In this document: positions 24,052-35,595 of the stretch, one piece after another | How the letters are laid out: every line of letters begins with the position of its first letter | How positions within the stretch are numbered: position 1 is the stretch's first letter | DNA from: Siphonodentalium dalli | Lineage: Eukaryota > Mollusca > Scaphopoda > Gadilida > Siphonodentaliidae | Length of the DNA stretch: 64,000 bases | Direction: 5' to 3' | NCBI GenBank assembly: GCA_032622095.1 | Contig: CP136061.1 | Span: 259,256,077 to 259,320,076 of the forward strand | Notes under the pieces: model-generated | Told to the model about the DNA's origin: nothing | What the model saw: the letters and a program-made list of their open reading frames with translations, nothing else | The model's database searches: none | Translations under genes and position numbers: made by a program

Positions 24052-24148
24052 CATCACATGTGGGTAATGTCACTCCCTCAAGACATGTGCAGTTAGTACC
24101 GTCGTCCGGATGTGGAATGCTGCAAGGCGTAGGACTTCCACCAACTCC
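24052..24148 (-). CDS. candidate small cysteine-rich exon
   Basis: On the minus strand ATATTTTTTCAG precedes base 24148 and GATG|GTAAGTGG gives a near-consensus donor at 24051. The 97-nt exon starts in phase 0, ends in phase 1 and encodes GVGGSPTPCSIPHPDDGTNC continuing TCLEGVTLPTCDG, with four cysteines in a C..C.C..C spacing like a fragment of an extracellular EGF-type or similar disulphide module. It has no signal peptide. It may belong to the same minus-strand transcription unit as the exon at 42284-42622, but nothing in the sequence joins them. Confidence 0.4.
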
Positions 24149-24152
24149 CTGA

Positions 24153-24645
24153 AAAAATATAAACACCTCGAAATAAGTAAGTTAACAATGCGCAGGGCCA
24201 GTAACTACGTCACTAATATAATATCTAACCCGTGGCTTCAGACGTTCGTATAGCTGCTATCTAGAACTCATGGCACTGGATAAGCTAGATAGTTATTGCA
24301 GAGTTATGAACTTACGAGTGGAAGGTACTAAGTGCATTTTAGGAACATATATTAAATGGTTTAGGTGTGTTTGACGTTCAAACTCGGGCACAAACCATAC
24401 CTATTGTCCTTGTAAATGTCAGTTATAAATATGACTTGTTAGCGATTATTGATGTTTGAATGTGCATTTCCCACGGATCGTGTACTAGTTTATCCCGTCA
24501 GACAAACGCTTTTTGTTTTAAACAAATATAAAATCAAAACCACTTTGAGTTAGAGACCTTATTTGTGACGTGCATGTATGTTCCTGGCCTAGCTGTATAT
24601 TACACTGTATCTCAAGAATCCCAACGCCGATTGCCGGGACAATTT
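24153..24645. other. no gene recognised
   Basis: No exon or repeat that I can support. Confidence 0.5.
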
Positions 24646-24647
24646 AT

Positions 24648-27600
24648 GCGTATATTCAGTATATTAGGGGGAGTGATGTGAGTGCATGTCGTGTATATTC
24701 AGTATATTAGGTGGCGTGGTATGAGTACATGTCGTGTATATTCAGTATATTAGGTGGCGTGATGAGAGTGCATGTCGTGTATATTCAGTATATTAGGTGG
24801 CGTGATGTGAGTGCATGTCGTGTATATTCATTATATTAGGTGGCGTGGTGAGAGTGCATGTCGTGTATATTCAGTATATTAGGTGGCGTGGTGAGAGTGC
24901 ATGTCGTGTATATTCATTATATTAGGTGGCGTGGTGAGAGTGCATGTCGTGTATATTCATTATATTAGGTGGCGTGATGAGAGTGCATGTCGTGTATATT
25001 CATTATATTAGGGGGAGTGATGTGAGTACATGTCGTGTATATTCATTATATTAGGGGGAGTGATGTGAGTACATGTCGTGTATATTCAGTATATTAGGTG
25101 GCGTGATGTGAGTACATGTCGTGTATATTCAGTATATTAGGTGGCGTGATGAGAGTGCATGTCGTGTATATTCAGTATATTAGGTGGCGTGGTATGAGTG
25201 CATGTCGTGTATATTCAGTATATTAGGTGGCGTGATGTGAGTGCATGTCGTGTATATTCAGTATATTAGGTGGCGTGATGTGAGTACATGTCGTGTATAT
25301 TCATTATATTAGGGGGAGTGATGTGAGTACATGTCGTGTATATTCATTATATTAGGTGGCGTGATGTGAGTACATGTCGTGTATATTCAGTATATTAGGT
25401 GGCGTGATGTGAGTACATGTCGTGTATATTCAGTATATTAGGTGGCGTGATGTGAGTACATGTCGTGTATATTCAGTATATTAGGTGGCGTGGTGAGAGT
25501 GCATGTCGTGTATATTCATTATATTAGGTGGCGTGGTGAGAGTGCATGTCGTGTATATTCATTATATTAGGTGGCGTGGTGAGAGTGCATGTCGTCTATA
25601 TTCATTATATTAGGTGGCGTGGTGAGAGTGCATGTCGTGTATATTCATTATATTAGGTGGCGTGGTGAGAGTGCATGTCGTGTATATTCATTATATTAGG
25701 GGGAGTGATGTGAGTACATGTCGTGTATATTCAGTATATTAGGTGGCGTGATGTGAGTACATGTCGTGTATATTCAGTATATTAGGGGGAGTGATGAGAG
25801 TACATGTCGTGTATATTCATTATATTAGGGGGAGTGATGTGAGTACATGTCGTGTATATTCATTATATTAGGGGGAGTGATGTGAGTACATGTCGTGTAT
25901 ATTCATTATATTAGGGGGAGTGATGTGAGTACATGTCGTGTATATTCATTATATTAGGGGGAGTGATGAGAGTACATGTCGTGTATATTCAGTATATTAG
26001 GGGGAGTGATGAGAGTGCATGTCGTGTATATTCATTATATTAGGGGGAGTGATGTGAGTACATGTCGTGTATATTCATTATATTAGGGGGTGTGATGTGA
26101 GTGCATGTCGTGGATATTCATTATATTAGGGGGTGTGATGTGAGTACATGTCGTGTATATTCAGTATATTAGGTGGCGTGATGTGAGTACATGTCGTGTA
26201 TATTCATTATATTAGGTGGCGTGGTGAGAGTGCATGTCGTGTATATTCAGTATATTAGGGGGAGTGATGTGAGTACATGTCGTGTATATTCAGTATATTA
26301 GGGGGAGTGATGTGAGTACATGTCGTGTATATTCATTATATTAGGGGGAGTGATGTGAGTACATGTCGTGTATATTCATTATATTAGGGGGAGTGATGTG
26401 AGTACATGTCGTGTATATTCATTATATTAGGGGGAGTGATGTGAGTACATGTCGTGTATATTCATTATATTAGGGGGAGTGATGTGAGTACATGTCGTGT
26501 ATATTCAGTATATTAGGGGGAGTGATGTGAGTACATGTCGTGTATATTCAGTATATTAGGTGGCGTGATGTGAGTACATGTCGTGTATATTCAGTATATT
26601 AGGGGGAGTGATGAGAGTGCATGTCGTGTATATTCAGTATATTAGGTGGCGTGATGAGAGTGCATGTCGTGTATATTCATTATATTAGGGGGAGTGATGT
26701 GAGTACATGTCGTGTATATTCATTATATTAGGGGGAGTGATGTGAGTACATGTCGTGTATATTCATTATATTAGGTGGCGTGATGAGAGTGCATGTCGTG
26801 TATATTCATTATATTAGGTGGCGTGATGAGACTGCATGTCGTGTATATTCATTATATTAGGTGGCGTGGTGAGAGTGCATGTCGTGTATATTCATTATAT
26901 TAGGTGGCGTGATGAGAGTGCATGTCGTGTATATTCAGTATATTAGGTGGCGTGGTATGAGTGCATGTCGTGAATATTCAGTATATTAGGTGGCGTGATG
27001 AGACTGCATGTCGTGTATATTCATTATATTAGGTGGCGTGGTGAGAGTGCATGTCGTGTATATTCATTATATTAGGTGGCGTGGTGAGAGTGCATGTCGT
27101 GTATATTCATTATATTAGGTGGCGTGGTGAGAGTGCATGTCGTGTATATTCATTATATTAGGTGGCGTGATGAGACTGCATGTCGTGTATATTCATTATA
27201 TTAGGTGGCGTGGTGAGAGTGCATGTCGTGTATATTCATTATATTAGGTGGCGTGGTGAGAGTGCATGTCGTGTATATTCATTATATTAGGTGGCGTGGT
27301 GAGAGTGCATGTCGTGTATATTCATTATATTAGGGGGAGTGATGTGAGTACATGTCGTGTATATTCAGTATATTAGGTGGCGTGATGAGAGTACATGTCG
27401 TGTATATTCAGTATATTAGGTGGCGTGGTACGAGTGCATGTCGTGTATATTCATTATATTAGGGGGAGTGATGAGACTGCATGTCGTGTATATTCAGTAT
27501 ATTAGGTGGCGTGGTATGAGTGCATGTCGTGAATATTCAGTATATTAGGTGGCGTGATGTGGGTGCATGTCGTGTCAATTCAGTATATTAGGGGGCGTGA
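24648..27600. repeat. 43-bp minisatellite, about 68 copies
   Basis: Unit about 43 bp: TGTATATTCAGTATATTAGG, then TGGCGTGATG or GGGAGTGATG, then TGAGTACATGTCG. Polymorphic positions fall into linked types: GGTGGCGTG units tend to carry GAGAGTGCATG, and GGGGGAGTG units tend to carry TGTGAGTACATG; CAGTATATT and CATTATATT alternate as well. Units of one type cluster in runs, indicating repeated local amplification. The last three units (27500-27600) are the most degenerate. No unique spacers are present. Confidence 0.95.
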
Positions 27601-27604
27601 TTGA

Positions 27605-28204
27605 GTGCATGTCGATCAGTTGAGTACTCGCATGCTTGAATCAGCATCTTTTGTTCGGATGTGGTGCTCAATTCAAGTTACAAAATCCCTAATTAGGGCA
27701 GCAAACTCGTATATTAAAGATGCAATGATGCTTTATTTTTCTCTTAATCCATAGAACGTGACATGATATTGAGAACAGTGATTGTAGAAAGCGAAGGAAC
27801 ACACGTAATTATGTAAATAATATACAACGATCTCCCGAGTACTTAAAGTTCGGGTTTTCTTCTCAGTATATATGTCTTCTCTTACAGGACTAGCTATTCA
27901 ATGTTGCACAAAATGTAAATTTCATTCGATGTTTTCCATTTGGGACAGACATTCAGCAGATATGGTTTACGAATTGTTTGTGTCAAATTCAATTTATTAC
28001 TAATTTGATACTAATTGATGCACCTAAGCCGCAGATAATCAACATGCTCCGATACCGACGACGATCTTGGATGCCGTGTTTAATGGGAATTTTTCGCCAA
28101 AGCGGATTTTAGCGGATTTTGGATCTGCCGTTCTGCAAACCATTTCCCACATTTTATGATGATTATTTATGGGAGTGGTTAATTCCTTGCCACGCAATTA
28201 TTGG
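27605..28204. other. no gene recognised
   Basis: No feature that I can support between the 43-bp array and LINE D. Confidence 0.5.
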
Positions 28205-29105
28205 TAGTACAGGATGATTTCACCTGATCCATAGACGAAGGGCATAGCATCGACACAATATACATTTACTTCAGAAAATCCGTTGATACCTTCCCGCATA
28301 AGCGACATATGGAAAAATTACATACATATAGCTACAAAATGGTTTGACAAACCGGAGGCAATCAGTCAGAGTCAACGGAGCTCTATCATTAATATCAGTC
28401 GTTACCAGTGTCATCCCCGCAGGTTTCAGTATTGAGACCAGCATTCTTCCTCGTATACATCAACGATATCACAACAGAAATAACCTCTCGATGCAAACTT
28501 CGCAAATTATACAAACATCTATGCAGATATAAAGGACGGACAAGACCATTTGCAACTCCAGCAAGATGTAAATAAACTATCCGACTGGTCATACAGATGG
28601 CTACTGAAATTCAATGCAGCTAAATGCAAAGTTTTACATATTGACAAAGATAACCCAAAGTTTGCATACTCAATTAATGACTCCAACAATATCATAGAAA
28701 TCCAATCCACATATACTGAGAGAGACATTGGTGTTATCGTTGACACAGCATTAACTTACGATCAGCACATCTCATATTCAGTCAACAAAGCAAACCAGAG
28801 ATTTGGAATTATTCGGAGAACTTTTAACCACATTGACGAAGAAATGCTGAAAATCCTTTACAAGTAACCCATCAGACCAATGGTGGAATATGTGTCTTCC
28901 GTTTGGAACCCACACCTCAGAAAACATCAGAATGCCATCGAAAATGTCCAAAGAAGATCAACAAAATTATCAACAACAAATAAACTAAATCAATTGGATA
29001 ACGAAGACAGAAATAAAATGCTCTGATTGCCAACCCTGCACTACCGACGAGAGAGATGTGATATGGTCCAACCAGAAGGACATATAAGTTGTCCCATCAT
29101 TGAAT
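28205..29105 (+). pseudogene. LINE D: reverse transcriptase relic
   Basis: Translation in shifting frames gives IDEGHSIDTIYIYFRKSVDT and FPHKRHMEKLHTYSY (RT palm, where a typical element has YLDF.KAFDTVPH). It continues RRQSVRVNG, SPQVSVLRPAFFLVYINDI (normally PQGSVLGP), then WLLKFNAAKCKVLHI, RDIGVIVDTALTYDQHI and, after a stop, PMVEYVSSVWNPHLRKHQNA and LPTLHYRRERCDM. The FADD box is destroyed. The order and motifs are those of CR1/jockey-group ORF2 from mid-RT to the C-terminus. At least three frameshifts and stops make it non-functional. It ends just before the SINE at 29129. Confidence 0.8.
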
Positions 29106-29128
29106 AAATCACCTGACATAATTTGGAG

Positions 29129-29525
29129 CTCCGTGGTCAAGTGGTTAGCGTGTCGGTCTTGTTTTCGCAATACGCGCCGATATGGGTCCACAGCGCGTGG
29201 CTGGTCTATTGTGATTCTTCACACTGCATTGGCTTTGTCACTTAGAGCGACGTGCAATTGTCGGATTGCTCGCTGTTTCAAATCCCGCGCCAATTTGTTA
29301 CCATTGAGCAAGATCGCTCGTACTGTGTCGGCTTCGCATCACTCATGCGTTAAAAGAGTACCAGTCAGCTTGTCATACTGATGAGTATCAGAGCATGTTC
29401 TGATCAACCCAGAGCAGCGCCTGCAATGGCTGCAACCGGTTCATTGGTTGGCTAGTACAGATGACTGGGGTAATGTTATATGTTTAAAAGCGTATTAGAG
29501 CAAGAAATTGGTTAATCGCCATATA
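29129..29525 (+). mobile_element. tRNA-derived SINE, diverged
   Basis: Begins GCTCCGTGGTCAAGTGGTTA, a tRNA-like head with an A box (TGGTCAAGTGGTTAGCG). A B-box-like GTTTCAAATCC occurs at about 29274, farther than in a tRNA, so the head is either rearranged or followed by a second promoter-like element. The body includes CTGGGGTAATGTTA and AAAAGCGTATTAGAGC near the 3' end. Pol III transcription and LINE-dependent mobility are inferred from the family type. Confidence 0.55.
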
Positions 29526-29595
29526 AAACTGTACATTTTTATTATAGAATTATGCATCGAAGCAGCAGATGTGAATGATGTTAAGTCCACACTGT

Positions 29596-30340
29596 ATAAT
29601 AGAATAGAATATCTTATAATAGAATAACTTTATTTGTCAATCAAAGACGCCTTCACAGTTAGTGAATTATAGTGATATATACAATATGCATATACAAATA
29701 AAACAGTTACGATTTCGATGCGTGAGAGTTAAGTACTGCTTAATTGTAAAACTGGATACATTAATAAGATGGGACATAGACATCACAATACCTGTGTAAA
29801 ACGGAATAACTCACGGTCTTATAACACATATATTGAGGAAACAAGTTATAAAATAATAAAGATTTGCAGCGTGTGTATGCCGAGGTTCTGGTTTTTACCC
29901 AACCTTTGCTTGGTGTTGGGTCGGTCAGAATTAGGGCCCTAGCAGAAAATAGCGATATCAGTAGATGGAGATGTGTCCTCGGAGCTCGTGAGCAATATCA
30001 ACTTACTGCTATCATCTAATACCTTTATATTGGGATATTTAATTATTATTTGATTTCAAAAGTCTTACGCATATTCTCCAGCATTGGACATAGCATTATG
30101 AAGTGTTGCTCATCTCCAACTTCTATTTTACATAATTCGCACAATCATGTATCTGCATCTATTCCTTAATATCTATTCTTCTAGATTTCCAAGCTGTATG
30201 AACTAGCCCTAAAAACGAACTTGCACCTGCTTCTCCATTTCGTTGCCCCTGGTTATGTAGAGCTCTGGACCAAATTATGGATTATACCTGTGAGTTCTTA
30301 ATTCTTTTTTTCTGACCTGTTTACCTCTATTGTCGTTGAA
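29596..30340 (-). pseudogene. LINE E: ORF2 C-terminus and 3' tail
   Basis: On the minus strand, RNGEAGASSFLGLVHTAWKS is followed by CELCKIEVGDEQHFIMLCPM and LENMRKTFE, the CxxC...H....C finger typical of ORF2 C-termini. The 3' end reads AATAAAGTTATTCTATTATA and repeats of ATTCT at 29596-29640, a LINE-like polyadenylation signal and short tandem tail. Everything upstream of the last part of ORF2 is missing, and a nonsense codon lies between the two segments. Confidence 0.65.
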
Positions 30341-30360
30341 CTATACCTGATTCCATATAC

Positions 30361-30407
<47 letters not shown>
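30361..30407. repeat. (TA)n microsatellite
   Basis: Uninterrupted TA dinucleotides; a second, interrupted run lies at 30517-30554. Confidence 0.9.
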
Positions 30408-30409
<2 letters not shown>

Positions 30410-30410
<1 letters not shown>

Positions 30411-30530
30411 TGAAAATTAAGAAAGGTATCCGTTCATTGTTGAATATTTATTACATGTATGTACAAACAGCTATACCGGTTTCGGCACATCTTGCCTTTT
30501 CAATAGCTTGGAGTCATATATATATATATC

Positions 30531-30562
<32 letters not shown>

Positions 30563-30760
30563 GGTGTTTGGTCAGAGCTTTTGAGCTCTCCTTATGCTTT
30601 ACTACAGATTTTTCCTTATTGTTCATCTTCATAAATTCCAGCAATGATGTTACAAATCCCACACACGTTTTTTTACCATTGTTTGCTAGTTCTGACCATT
30701 CATTGTAAGCACGCTTAAGAAGGTCACCAGACTTCTTAATAGTCTGGTGGTATTTAATCA
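30410..30760 (-). other. unassigned repeat-like fragment with partial frame
   Basis: A minus-strand frame reads SGDLLKRAYNEWSELANNGK, then CVGFVTSLLEF and KHKESSKALTKH before entering the TA repeat. Downstream is AAAAGGCAAGATGTGCCGAA, a short stem-forming sequence. I do not recognise the protein. It adjoins LINE C RT in a different frame and is probably part of another element. Confidence 0.3.
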
Positions 30761-30984
30761 TATTGTAGCTGATTGTCGATGATTCTTGTGTGTAGTTTAG
30801 AAAGTGAACTGGTTACTGATATACCCCTGTAATTACTTTGTATTGGAGTTATTATGCTGCATGTCCACTCCTCTGGGAAGATTCCAGGTGATAAAACGTT
30901 ATTGAAAATTGTGCTCAAACGTCCCATTAATTCTGGGCCTGAACTTTTAAACATTTCGTTTATTAGTTTATCAGGACCTTGCTA
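30761..30984 (-). pseudogene. LINE C: RT N-terminal segment
   Basis: Minus-strand translation gives GPDKLINEMFKSSGPELMGR, then LSTIFNNVLSPGIFPEEW, SIITPI and NYRGISVTSSLSKLHTRIID, which are RT motifs 0-2 of a LINE. A few codons between SIITPI and NYRGIS are deleted. At its 5' side the sequence is continuous with the last unit of the minisatellite (ATSIKSLKNSK, then one base lost before GPDK). It is truncated at about 30.76 kb. Confidence 0.8.
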
Positions 30985-33900
30985 TTTTTAAGCGACTTTA
31001 TGCTGGTGGCTATTTAAGCGACTTTATGCTGGTGGCTATTTTTAAGCGACTTTATGCTGGTGGCTATTATTAAGCAACTTTATGCTGGTGGCTATTTAAG
31101 CAACTTTATGCTGGTGGCAATTTAAGCGACTTTATGCTGGTGGCTATTTAAGCGACTTTATGCTGGTGGCAATTTAAGCGACTTTATGCTGGTGGCTATT
31201 TAAGCAACTTTATGCTGGTGGCTATTTAAGCGACTTTATGCTGGTGGCTATTTAAGCGACTTTATGCTGGTGGCTATTTTTAAGCGACTTTATGCTGGTG
31301 GCTATTTAAGCGACTTTATGCTGGTGGCAATTTAAGCAACTTTATGCTGGTGGCTATTTTTAAGCGACTTAATGCTGGTGGCTATTTTTAAGCGACTTTA
31401 TGCTGGTGCCTATTTTTAAGCGACTTTATGCTGGTGGCAATTTTAAAGCGAATTTATGCTGGTGGCTATTTTTAAGCGACTTTATGATGGTGGCTATTTA
31501 AGCGACTTAATGCTGGTGGGTATTTAAGCGACTTTATGCTGGTGGCTATTTAAGCGACTTTATGCTGGTGGCTATTTAAGCGACTTTATGCTGGTGGCTA
31601 TTTTTAAGCGACTTTATGTTGGTGGCTATTTTTAAGCGACTTTATACTGGTGGGTATTTAAGCGAATTTATGCTGGTGGCTATTTTTAAGCGACTTTATG
31701 ATGGTGGCTATTTAAGCGACTTAATGCTGGTGGGTATTTAAGCGACTTTATGCTGGTGGGTATTTAAGCGACTTTATGCTGGTGGCTATTTAAGCGACTT
31801 TATGCTGGTGGCTATTTAAGCGACTTTATGCTGGTGGCTATTTTTAAGCGACTTTATGCTGGTGGCTATTTAAGCGACTTTATGCTGGTGGTTATTTAAG
31901 CGACTTTATGATGGTGGCTATTTAAGCGACTTTATGCTGGTGGCTATTTAAGCGACTTTATGCTGGTGGCTATTTAAGCGACTTTATGCTGGTGGCTATT
32001 TAAGCGACTTTATGCTGGTGGCTATTTAAGCGACTTTATGCTGGTGGTTATTTAAGCGACTTTATGATGGTGGCTATTTAAGCGACTTTAAGTTGGTGGG
32101 TATTTAAGCGACTTTATGCTGGTGGCTATTTAAGCGACTTTATGCTGGTGGCTATTTTTAAGCGACTTTATGCTGGTGGCTATTTAAGCGACTTTATGCT
32201 GGTGGCTATTTAAGCGACTTTATGTTGGTGGCTATTTTTAAGCGACTTTATGCTGGTGGGTATTTAAGCGACTTTATGCTGGTGGCTATTTAAGCGACTT
32301 AATGCTGGTGGCTATTTAAGCGGCTTAATGCTGGTGGCTATTTTTAAGCGACTTTATGCTGGTGGTTATTTAAGCGACTTTATGTTGGTGGGTATTTAAG
32401 CGACTTAATGCTGGTGGCTATTTAAGCGACTTAATGCTGGTGGCTATTTTTAAGCGACTTTATGCTGGTGGCTATTTAAGCGACTTTATGTTGGTGGGTA
32501 TTTAAGCGACTTAATGCTGGTGGCTATTTAAGCGACTTAATGCTGGTGGCTATTTAAGCGACTTTATGCTGGTGGTTATTTAAGCGACTTTATGATGGTG
32601 GCTATTTAAGCGACTTTATGTTGGTGGGTATTTAAGCGACTTTATGCTGGTGGCTATTTAAGCGACTTTATGCTGGTGGCTATTTTTAAGCGACTTTATG
32701 CTGGTGGCTATTTAAGCGACTTTATGCTGGTGGTTATTTAAGCGACTTTATGTTGGTGGGTATTTAAGCGACTTAATGCTGGTGGCTATTTAAGCGACTT
32801 AATGCTGGTGGCTATTTTTAAGCGACTTTATGCTGGTGGCTATTTAAGCGACTTTATGTTGGTGGGTATTTAAGCGACTTAATGCTGGTGGCTATTTAAG
32901 CGACTTAATGCTGGTGGCTATTTAAGCGACTTTATGCTGGTGGTTATTTAAGCGACTTTATGATGGTGGCTATTTAAGCGACTTTATGTTGGTGGGTATT
33001 TAAGCGACTTTATGCTGGTGGCTATTTAAGCGACTTTATGCTGGTGGCTATTTTTAAGCGACTTTATGCTGGTGGCTATTTAAGCGACTTTATGCTGGTG
33101 GCTACTTAAGCGACTTTATGATGGTGGCTATTTAAGCGACTTAATGCTGGTGGCTATTTAAGCGACTTAATGCTGGTGGCTATTTTTAAGCGACTTTATG
33201 CTGGTGGCTATTTTTAAGCGACTTTATGCTGGTGGCTATATAAGCGACTTTATGATGGTGGCTATTTTTAAGCGACTTTATGATGGTGGCTATTTTTAAG
33301 CGACTTTATGCTGGTGGCTATATAAGCGACTTTATGCTGGTGGCTATATAAGCGACTTAATGCTGGTGGCTATTTTTAAGCGACTTTATGCTGGTGGCTA
33401 TATAAGCGACTTTATGCTTGTGGCTATATAAGCGACTTAATGCTGGTGGCTATTTTTAAGCGACTTTATGCTGGTGGCTATATAAGCGACTTTATGCTGG
33501 TGGCTATTTAAGCGACTTAATGCTGGTGGCTATTTTTAAGCGACTTTATGCTGGTGGCTATTTAAGCGACTTTATGCTGGTGGCTATTATTAAGCAACTT
33601 TATGCTGGTGGCAATTTAAGCGACTTTATGCTGGTGGCTATTTTTAAGCGACTTTATGCTGGTGGCTATTTTTAAGCGACTTTATGCTGGTGGATATTTT
33701 TAACCGACTTTATGCTGGTGGCTATTTTTAAGCGACTTTATGATGGTGGCTATTTAAGCGACTTTATGATGGTGGCTATTTAAGCGACTTTATGATGGTG
33801 GCTATTTAAGCGACTTTATGCTGGTGGCTATTTTTAACCGACTTTATGCTGGTGGCTATTTTTAACCGACTTTATGCTGGTGGCTATTTTTAAGCGACTT

Positions 33901-34055
33901 TATGCTGGTGGCTATTTTTAACCGACTTTATGCTGGTGGCTATTTTTAACCGACTTTATGCTGGTGGCTATTTTTAAGCGACTTTATGCTGTGGCTATTT
34001 TTAAACGTCTTTATGCTGTGGCTATTTTTAAGCGACTTTATGCTGGTGGATATTT
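30985..34055. repeat. 26/28-bp minisatellite inside LINE C RT, about 115 copies
   Basis: Units of 26 bp (TTTAAGCGACTTTATGCTGG then TGGCTA) and 28 bp (two extra T) alternate over 3.07 kb. On the minus strand the first unit is still LINE sequence (SPQEISTSIKSLKNS, 34060-34020) and the last flows into LINE sequence (SIKSLKN then GPDKLINEM, 30985), so the array is an in situ expansion of about nine RT codons. Blocks of ATGATGG, ATGTTGG and TATATAAGC variants recur in order, for example 32370-32650 and 32750-33010, showing larger duplications of about 380 bp. Confidence 0.95.
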
Positions 34056-34327
34056 CCTGGGGACTGATAATGTAATCTAGTTCATTAAATATAGACTGGT
34101 TTTCTAATTCAGTAAGTTTCTCAGAGGTTACTGCCTGACCAGACTGAGCTTCTGAGTTGACCTGGCTTAAGTACTCATCCCAACTGTTAGCTGAGATTAT
34201 GCCTGTGGAGTAGTCCTATCCTCTTAATTTTGAGAGCGTACTCCAATACACTTTTGGGCAGTTCCGCTTATTTTCTTCAAGCTCATTAAGGAGTTTTTGG
34301 TGGCACTAATTAAATTTCCGTTTTTGA
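34056..34327 (-). pseudogene. LINE C: EN-RT linker, proximal part
   Basis: Minus-strand reading: NLISATKNSL, ELEENKRNCPKVYWSTLSKL, SANSWDEYLSQVNSE and NELDYIISPQEIS, the typical linker with PK.YW..L and W..Y motifs preceding RT. Frame changes and a stop occur near 34215-34270. It is bordered by the minisatellite on one side and an hAT-type insertion on the other. Confidence 0.7.
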
Positions 34328-34684
34328 CAGGGTTTTTTTTCCAGGCACGTATGCCGGGGTGGTGGGTTATCGATGGGACTAACAAACAAAAATTTCCGCA
34401 TCTCAAAATTTTTTATTTTACTGTTTTTGCAATGAGTTTGGCTTAAAACACCTTAGAATAGCAAGGGGATTTTTTTTCCGGGCAAGTATGCCGGTTTGGG
34501 CGGGTGGTCGATGGGACCAACAAACATTTTTTTCCGCAACTCTCAGGGTTGGTGTCCAAAAATGTCGGAAAAAAAGTGCCGAAAACGGAAAGAAATTTGG
34601 ACGCGGGGGTGGATGGTTCCCAACTAGGGTCGAAAGGAAAAATTCAGCATGCGTGCCTGAAAATTTGTTCCGACCCCCCTCCTG
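34328..34684. mobile_element. hAT-like non-autonomous element inserted in LINE C
   Basis: The flanks share GTTTTTGAC (34320-34328 and 34684-34692), consistent with a 7-8 bp target duplication whose exact phase is ambiguous. The ends read CAGGGTTTTTTTTCC and, inverted, CAGGAGGGGGGTCGG. Inside, CAGGCACGTATGCCG and a diverged inverted counterpart are present, plus an internal direct duplication (34333-34400 and 34470-34535). It has no coding capacity. LINE C linker codons resume on both sides. Confidence 0.65.
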
Positions 34685-34689
34685 TTTTT

Positions 34690-35595
34690 GACGGTAAAGT
34701 TTGAGGTAACGATAACAATACCATCTGACAATTTGATCCGAGGGATTCTTTTCAAGAAGATTACATTTTGCATTCAGGGGACCTCTCGTGGAGCATAATG
34801 AAGCATCAAACCATTTGAGTTTTAGCTTCTTAGCTTTGTTGCCAGGTTTACATGACTTTTTCTTGATACATTTATCTGCGGCTTCCCACATAATGCTATT
34901 GAACAATTGTACCAATGTATTTGGACCAGCTCGGGTCTCAGTCTGCAGGGTGAGCAATTTCTGATGATAGAGATTCTTTTAAACTGGAAATATACTGGAT
35001 GATTGTTCATTCCATATGTATTTGTCAGAAAAGGGGGAGAGTTTCGTATGCCTGAATTTGTGTATTAAAATTACCATTGGTCTGAATTATAAAGATTACT
35101 TGGCACTGATCTGATAGGTCATCCATTATATTAGGCACATGAAACCACTGATTAGATGGGACAAAGTATTGAGAGGAGGGTACCTAATCAACCACACTAC
35201 TACCTCTTGGGGTATGGCAGGTTAATTGACCTGCAAAATCGCCATTTGTTCGACCATTAAGTATTCTTAATCCTGCCTGCAGACAAAGATCCCTCAAATT
35301 CCTCCCTCTATCATTAATATTTGTATCCTGATTATTTCGATAGTAATCGGGATATAAAGTCCTTCTTGAATATAGTGTGGGAGGTAAATATCACCGTTCC
35401 TTCGTATGTTATCTCCTAAACTACCAGTTCTTGCAGATAGATCCCCGGTCAGTATAACGACCCCAACTGTCGAGAACATTGCCGTGCCCCCCTCAATGCT
35501 AGATACTCTGCCTTTATCTAGTCTTTATGTGTTTGGGGGAAGTTTATGTGGGGTCATAAATGAAACATCTCTGATAAAAAATATGGTATAGATAT
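34690..35595 (-). pseudogene. LINE C: endonuclease and linker, distal part
   Basis: Minus-strand pieces in order: FMTPHKLPPNT, VVILTGDLSARTGSLGDNI (endonuclease GD.NART motif), LRDLCLQAGLRILNGRTNGD, TCHTPRGSSVVD and MDDLSDQCQVIF (degraded S-D-H box), followed by the linker LVQLFNSIMWEAADKCIKKK, KWFDASLCSTR and WYCYRYLKLYRQKQ. Several frameshifts are present. The N-terminal catalytic half of the endonuclease is missing, so the copy was 5' truncated near 35.6 kb. The whole LINE C runs 35595 to 30761, interrupted twice. Confidence 0.75.

Noticed and set aside
24648-27600. Regularly spaced repeats suggesting a CRISPR array
   Set aside because: There are no unique spacers: the full 43-bp unit is tandemly repeated. 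The window is eukaryotic and has no cas genes.
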